Assembly: GCA_963579925.1 (NCBI GenBank)
Contig: CAUZJA010000110.1
Span: 1-9,181, forward strand
Source of the DNA: UBA1151 sp963579925
GTDB taxonomy: Bacteria > Chloroflexota > Dehalococcoidia > Lucifugimonadales > Lucifugimonadaceae
Direction of reading: 5' to 3'
Length of the DNA: 9,181 nt
Shown here: piece after piece, positions 6,554 through 9,181 of the stretch
Numbering within the stretch: position 1 is the first letter of the stretch
How the letters are laid out: each line of letters opens with the position of its first letter
The notes under the pieces: generated by a model
The model's input: the letters and a program-made list of their open reading frames with translations, nothing else
Database searches by the model: none
What the model was told of the DNA's origin: nothing
Translations under genes and position numbers: made by a program

Positions 6554-7384
6554 ATGAATGGCGGCCAACTCAAAGCGACACTGAAAGATGGCGGTGCCGT
6601 CTTCGGTTTCATGATTTCAGCGTCCCGCAACGGCAAGTGGGCCGTAACGATGGGTGGCGGCGGAATCGATTACACCATCATCGATACCGAGCACGCACAG
6701 CGAAGCCGTGAGGAACTCGCTGATCTCGTACTCATACTCAAGGCAAACAACGTCTCTCCAATTATCCGGATCCCGTACCCCGTGCCACACTACGTAGCAA
6801 TGGCGCTGGATGCTGGAGCAGATGGCGTGCTCGTGCCTTACTGCGAAGATCCGCAGGTAGTCAGAGACTGCGTTGCCGTCAAGAACTTCCACCCCATGAA
6901 GGGTGACTATCTTGACCGAGCTGGCAACACCGGCGTATTCCCAAGTGACAAATCCCGGGACTACCTGGAAGAACTCCACAAGAACCACACCATAATCATT
7001 GGTATTGAAAGCGAGCCCGGCTACCAGAACCTGGATGAAATCCTCAAGGTTGATGGCCTGGATGCGATATTCATTGGACCCAACGACATGAGCACATCGC
7101 TGGGAATTCCAAACGAATACGACAATCAGAAGTACTGGGACGTGGTCGACGGAATTATCCAAAAGTCAGAAGCTTCAGGCCGTCCGGTGATGATCCACCA
7201 GCAGAACATTGCTGACTCATCCCGAGCCATTGACGCCGGTGCCCGATTCATTCTACACAGCAGCGATCAACGGCTACTCCAGCAAGCAATGCAGCATGAC
7301 TTTGGTGCGCTTCGCGAATACACGGAGAAGAAGCTTGGCCGTTCACTGTCATTCGAGGCAGAGGATAACGTAGAGACGATTTGA
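6554..7384 (+). CDS. HpcH/HpaI family aldolase, second paralogue
   Basis: This is a 276-residue metal-dependent pyruvate-type aldolase. Family residues are E46-H47 in IIDTEHAQ, R72 in IIRIPYP, metal ligand E152 in IGIESEPG and D178 in IGPNDMSTSLG. The usual 'RPLGGRR'-like loop is replaced by NFHPMKGDYLDRAGN, so substrate choice probably differs from the copy at 1948-2697. A charged C-terminal tail (EKKLGRSLSFEAEDNVETI) extends past the barrel. The start ATG at 6554 has AAAGGGAG (6537-6544) nine bases upstream, the clearest ribosome-binding site in the window. It lies 40 bases after the M20D gene and is likely co-transcribed with it. It cleaves 4-hydroxy-2-oxo acids, or acts as a related lyase, by family knowledge; the real substrate is unknown. 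No hairpin terminator is visible after its TGA. The following 223 bases hold a G8 run and a candidate promoter for the next gene. Confidence 0.88.
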   Translation: MNGGQLKATLKDGGAVFGFMISASRNGKWAVTMGGGGIDYTIIDTEHAQRSREELADLVLILKANNVSPIIRIPYPVPHYVAMALDAGADGVLVPYCEDPQVVRDCVAVKNFHPMKGDYLDRAGNTGVFPSDKSRDYLEELHKNHTIIIGIESEPGYQNLDEILKVDGLDAIFIGPNDMSTSLGIPNEYDNQKYWDVVDGIIQKSEASGRPVMIHQQNIADSSRAIDAGARFILHSSDQRLLQQAMQHDFGALREYTEKKLGRSLSFEAEDNVETI

Positions 7385-7447
7385 TGCGAATAGGGGGGGG
7401 CCAATTTGTTCTCGAATACTTCGGGTTTACGGTGGAGGATCAGTGGA

Positions 7448-7476
7448 TTGTGTAAGGTAACAATGAACCTTATGCT
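7448..7476 (+). promoter_or_regulatory. Candidate sigma70-type promoter with an inverted repeat in its spacer
   Basis: TTGTGT (7448-7453) and TATGCT (7471-7476) are separated by 17 bases, matching the -35/-10 consensus at three and four of six positions. An inverted repeat, TAAGGT-8 nt-ACCTTA (7453-7472), fills the spacer and overlaps both elements. That is a typical position for a repressor operator. The helix-turn-helix protein encoded about 130 bases downstream would be a natural candidate to bind it (inference). In the rest of the 7385-7607 gap I see only a G8 run at 7393-7400. Confidence 0.4.
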
Positions 7477-7607
7477 GTGTATTGATTCCTACCGGAACCT
7501 GGGTTTTCTCCATGCAGCGGATGCATGTACCCGCCCCCGACTTGGTTTTGCGTACAGAGTCAAATAGTGATGCAAGTGGACCAGATAACAGAGGGCTAGA
7601 AATAGAG

Positions 7608-8147
7608 ATGACCGAAACCACCGGACCAGGACTACTTAATATTCGTGAGGCCGCCCGCTACTTGGGCATCAGCCACCACACGCTCTACAAACTCCTGGAA
7701 CGACGAGAAGTTCCAGCAGCAAAAATTGGCGGCTCGTGGCGATTCAACCGGGCAACATTGGATGAGTTTGTGGCTTCCCAGTCACTGGTACCTCGCCCAC
7801 GCGTGCTCGTCATTGACCCGATTAAAGGTGACCGTGACCTCCTCGCTGATTTCGCCGTTGCCCGTGCCGGACAGATTGACACTGTGGCGAGCGCAGCAGA
7901 TGCAATCGTCCAACTTGGTCGGGCAAAGCCGGATCTCGTGTTTGTTGGAGGCGATACGGTCGAAGCGGTTGCAAGCACTGTCAACACACTCCGCGAAGAG
8001 GGCATCGAAGCCCGCATCGTAGTGGTCGCAGCACCTGGCAACGCCGCCATCGCATCGCCTGCAATGGAGCACGGCCCCGTGTTCCTGCTTCCAAAGCCAG
8101 TTGACCGCGATGACGTGATTTCAATCCTCACGCTCATCACGCACTAG
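7608..8147 (+). CDS. Excisionase/MerR-type helix-turn-helix protein fused to a degenerate receiver-like domain
   Basis: With ATG 7608 as start the protein has 179 residues. Residues about 10-58 (LLNIREAARYLGIS, HTLYKLLERREVPAAKIGG, SWRFNRATLDEFV) are a textbook excisionase-family DNA-binding domain. Residues about 64-176 follow a CheY-like fold pattern: VLVID (D70), then SAADAIVQLGRAKPDLVFV, then VVVAAPG, then LLPKPVDRDDV with the conserved Lys163. The phosphoacceptor Asp expected after PDLVFV is Gly114, and the Thr/Ser position is Ala. It is therefore a pseudo-receiver that probably does not accept phosphate in the usual way and may serve in dimerisation or ligand sensing. The frame is open upstream to TTG 7482, but that part is unlike any domain I know. 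The ribosome-binding site is weak (GAGGG, 12 bases upstream). It is probably a cytoplasmic transcription regulator; its targets are unknown, with autoregulation through 7453-7472 possible. Confidence 0.8.
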   Translation: MTETTGPGLLNIREAARYLGISHHTLYKLLERREVPAAKIGGSWRFNRATLDEFVASQSLVPRPRVLVIDPIKGDRDLLADFAVARAGQIDTVASAADAIVQLGRAKPDLVFVGGDTVEAVASTVNTLREEGIEARIVVVAAPGNAAIASPAMEHGPVFLLPKPVDRDDVISILTLITH

Positions 8148-8172
8148 AACACTCTTTGTGAGCTAGTGCCTC

Positions 8173-8214
8173 AACGAAGAAGAGGGCGTGCATTTTGCCG
8201 CCCTCTTCTTCGTT
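8173..8214. terminator. Bidirectional hairpin terminator between convergent genes
   Basis: This is a perfect 16-bp stem (8173-8188 with 8199-8214) with a 10-nt loop. It sits between the stop of the helix-turn-helix gene (8147) and the stop of the LmbE-type gene (8238). Neither flank has a long U tract; on each strand the stem itself ends in a pyrimidine-rich TTCTTCGTT arm. The position and stem strength make a shared terminator the best reading. Confidence 0.78.
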
Positions 8215-8237
8215 AAGCTAACCGCCGGACCGCCCGA

Positions 8238-8957
8238 CTAATTCAGCTTGAACAACTTGTAGGTCTCCGCCGGGCCAACACCATGCGACTGCCCGTTCCG
8301 GGTCTTCCACTCACGCATGCCGTCGCCCACCTCTTCCTCTACCTGACTGGAGTGTGCCTTCAGCGCGGATATGGACTTCACCAGATCCTGCTCTTCCAAC
8401 TCCACCACGTGATTTGCCGCGTCACCGCCGTACATCAGCCACACCTCAGCAACCTTGTGCGGCTCATAGCCCTCTTCAAGCAGATCCGGGTAAGTCAGTC
8501 TGTCTCGAGCAGTTGGGTAGACAGCAGAAAGCGCTGCCTCAGCCGCGGCCATGTGATCCGGATGTCCGATATACGTACTGTTATCAAGGTCGCGCGTCGG
8601 GCTGTTGCAGATCAACACATCAGGCTTGTGCTTCCTGATCATCCTCGCCACATCTCTCCGCAGATCAAGACTCGGCTCCAGGAAAGAGTCCGGGTAGTTC
8701 AAAAACTCAACCGTCTTGAGTCCCAGTATCTTCGCCGCTGCAACCTGCTCAGTATGCCGGATGGCTGAGAGCTTCTCCTGAGTCATGGTCAGATCATCCG
8801 ACCCCTTGCTGCCATCCGTGCACAGAACGTACGTCACCTCCCACCCACGTCGGATCAGCTGGGCCACAGTGCCTGAGCAGCCAAACTCAGCATCATCTGC
8901 ATGAGCGACAACCACCATCGCACTCTTCAAATTTGGATCGGAAATTTGCTCCGCCAT
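8238..8957 (-). CDS. LmbE/PIG-L family deacetylase
   Basis: This is a 239-residue zinc-dependent N-deacetylase-like protein. The family includes MshB, Bca and BshB, which remove acetyl groups from N-acetylglucosamine-type substrates. The N-terminal motif VVAHADDAEFGCSG gives H19 and D22 as likely zinc ligands and D21 as catalytic base. The second motif GHPDHMAAAEAA supplies H132 and the third zinc ligand H135. The segments between (EVTYVLCTDGSKGSDD, then RHTEQVAAAKILGLKTVEFL) are typical of the family, and the length is normal. The start ATG at 8957 has GGGAG about five bases upstream. It is convergent with the helix-turn-helix gene and follows an alpha/beta-hydrolase-like gene on the same strand by 98 bases. 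The substrate is unknown; possibilities include sugar-conjugate detoxification, thiol-cofactor synthesis or glycan turnover. No link to the sugar-acid genes is shown by sequence alone. Confidence 0.92.
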   Translation of the reverse strand: MAEQISDPNLKSAMVVVAHADDAEFGCSGTVAQLIRRGWEVTYVLCTDGSKGSDDLTMTQEKLSAIRHTEQVAAAKILGLKTVEFLNYPDSFLEPSLDLRRDVARMIRKHKPDVLICNSPTRDLDNSTYIGHPDHMAAAEAALSAVYPTARDRLTYPDLLEEGYEPHKVAEVWLMYGGDAANHVVELEEQDLVKSISALKAHSSQVEEEVGDGMREWKTRNGQSHGVGPAETYKLFKLN

Positions 8958-9055
8958 TTTTCTCCCGAATCAAGCGAACAGGTTCCTGTCGCCGCTTATT
9001 TATCAACTCTGCAAACAGTAATCATCAACTCGAAATATGTCACCGAACGCCTCTG

Positions 9056-9181
9056 CTATGCAAGAAAATCGGTAACAACAGCACTCCACGCCTCAACACC
9101 ATAGAAAGCGCCATTGTGATCCACACCAGGTAGCGGATGCCACGTCACACCGGGAATCTGGGCCGCCGTCTCTCTGGCGCG
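9056..9181 (-). CDS. C-terminal end of a probable alpha/beta hydrolase (5' end outside window)
   Basis: On the minus strand the frame is open from the window edge at 9181 to TAG 9056-9058, giving 41 residues without a start. The end of the protein reads ETAAQIPGVTWHPLPGVDHN, then GAFYGVEAWSAVVTDFLA. The pattern 'IPG-x5-LPG-x-DH' close to the C-terminus, followed by a helix ending in FLA, is typical of alpha/beta-hydrolase proteins, where that His is the catalytic one. Such folds cover esterases, haloalkane dehalogenases, epoxide hydrolases and hydrolase domains fused to cyclases or regulators. The fragment cannot separate these. It lies 98 bases upstream of the LmbE-type gene on the same strand; the gap (8958-9055) holds that gene's ribosome-binding site and no hairpin that I can see. 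Confidence 0.6.
   Translation of the reverse strand, partial: RARETAAQIPGVTWHPLPGVDHNGAFYGVEAWSAVVTDFLA

Noticed and set aside
6617..7162. 181-residue open frame on the minus strand
   Set aside because: It lies fully inside the HpcH/HpaI aldolase, whose catalytic motifs are clear. The antisense translation shows no domain.
7482..7607. N-terminal extension of the helix-turn-helix protein from TTG 7482
   Set aside because: The extra 42 residues resemble no domain, start at a weak codon, and begin only about six bases after the candidate -10 element. ATG 7608 directly precedes the conserved domain.
7685..8140. 151-residue open frame on the minus strand
   Set aside because: It is antisense to the helix-turn-helix/receiver-like gene, with a low-complexity Ser/Arg/Thr-rich translation.
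8901..9133. Two short plus-strand open frames near the right end
   Set aside because: They overlap the LmbE start and the alpha/beta-hydrolase C-terminus antisense and show no conserved sequence.

Overview
This 9.2 kb window is bacterial chromosomal DNA of moderate-to-high GC content. It holds nine protein-coding loci. Two of them are cut off by the window edges and one is interrupted by a stop codon. The gene mix is an enolase-superfamily sugar-acid dehydratase, two HpcH/HpaI aldolases, a TctC-like solute-binding lipoprotein, an M20D amidohydrolase, a DUF2851 protein and a LmbE/PIG-L deacetylase. It suggests a free-living heterotroph specialised in organic acids. A Chloroflexota (SAR202-like Dehalococcoidia) origin is my best inference: DUF2851 occurs in that phylum, and the binding protein is lipid-anchored, as expected in a monoderm. 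No rRNA or other marker gene confirms this.

Layout. (1) Positions 1-666 (+) are the C-terminal two thirds of a class I fructose-bisphosphate aldolase. (2) Converging on it, two bases away, is a DUF2851 gene on the minus strand (669-1799). An in-frame TAG breaks it about 63 codons before its natural end. (3) Positions 1948-5074 (-) hold, in transcription order, an enolase-superfamily dehydratase, a TctC-like lipoprotein and an HpcH/HpaI aldolase. Strong hairpins follow the last two genes. (4) Positions 5075-5280 form a divergent intergenic region with a three-copy, roughly 38-nt repeat whose units each carry two small hairpins. (5) Positions 5281-7384 (+) hold an M20D amidohydrolase and a second, distant HpcH/HpaI aldolase, probably one transcript. 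(6) Positions 7385-7607 are intergenic, with a plausible promoter whose spacer carries an inverted repeat. They precede a small DNA-binding protein that joins an excisionase-type helix-turn-helix to a receiver-like domain lacking the phosphorylatable aspartate. (7) A 16-bp perfect hairpin separates it from a convergent LmbE/PIG-L deacetylase (8238-8957, -). The C-terminus of an alpha/beta-hydrolase-like protein (9056-9181, -) runs off the right edge.

Working model (inference): the two divergent arms form a carboxylate-use cluster. The lipoprotein captures an organic acid. The dehydratase makes a 2-keto-3-deoxy acid. The HpcH/HpaI aldolases split such acids into pyruvate (or a related keto acid) and an aldehyde. 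The M20D enzyme may release the acid, or an amino acid, from an amide conjugate. No exotic defence or mobile system is visible. The most unusual items are the amber-interrupted DUF2851 gene, the structured repeat between the divergent arms, and the helix-turn-helix/pseudo-receiver protein.
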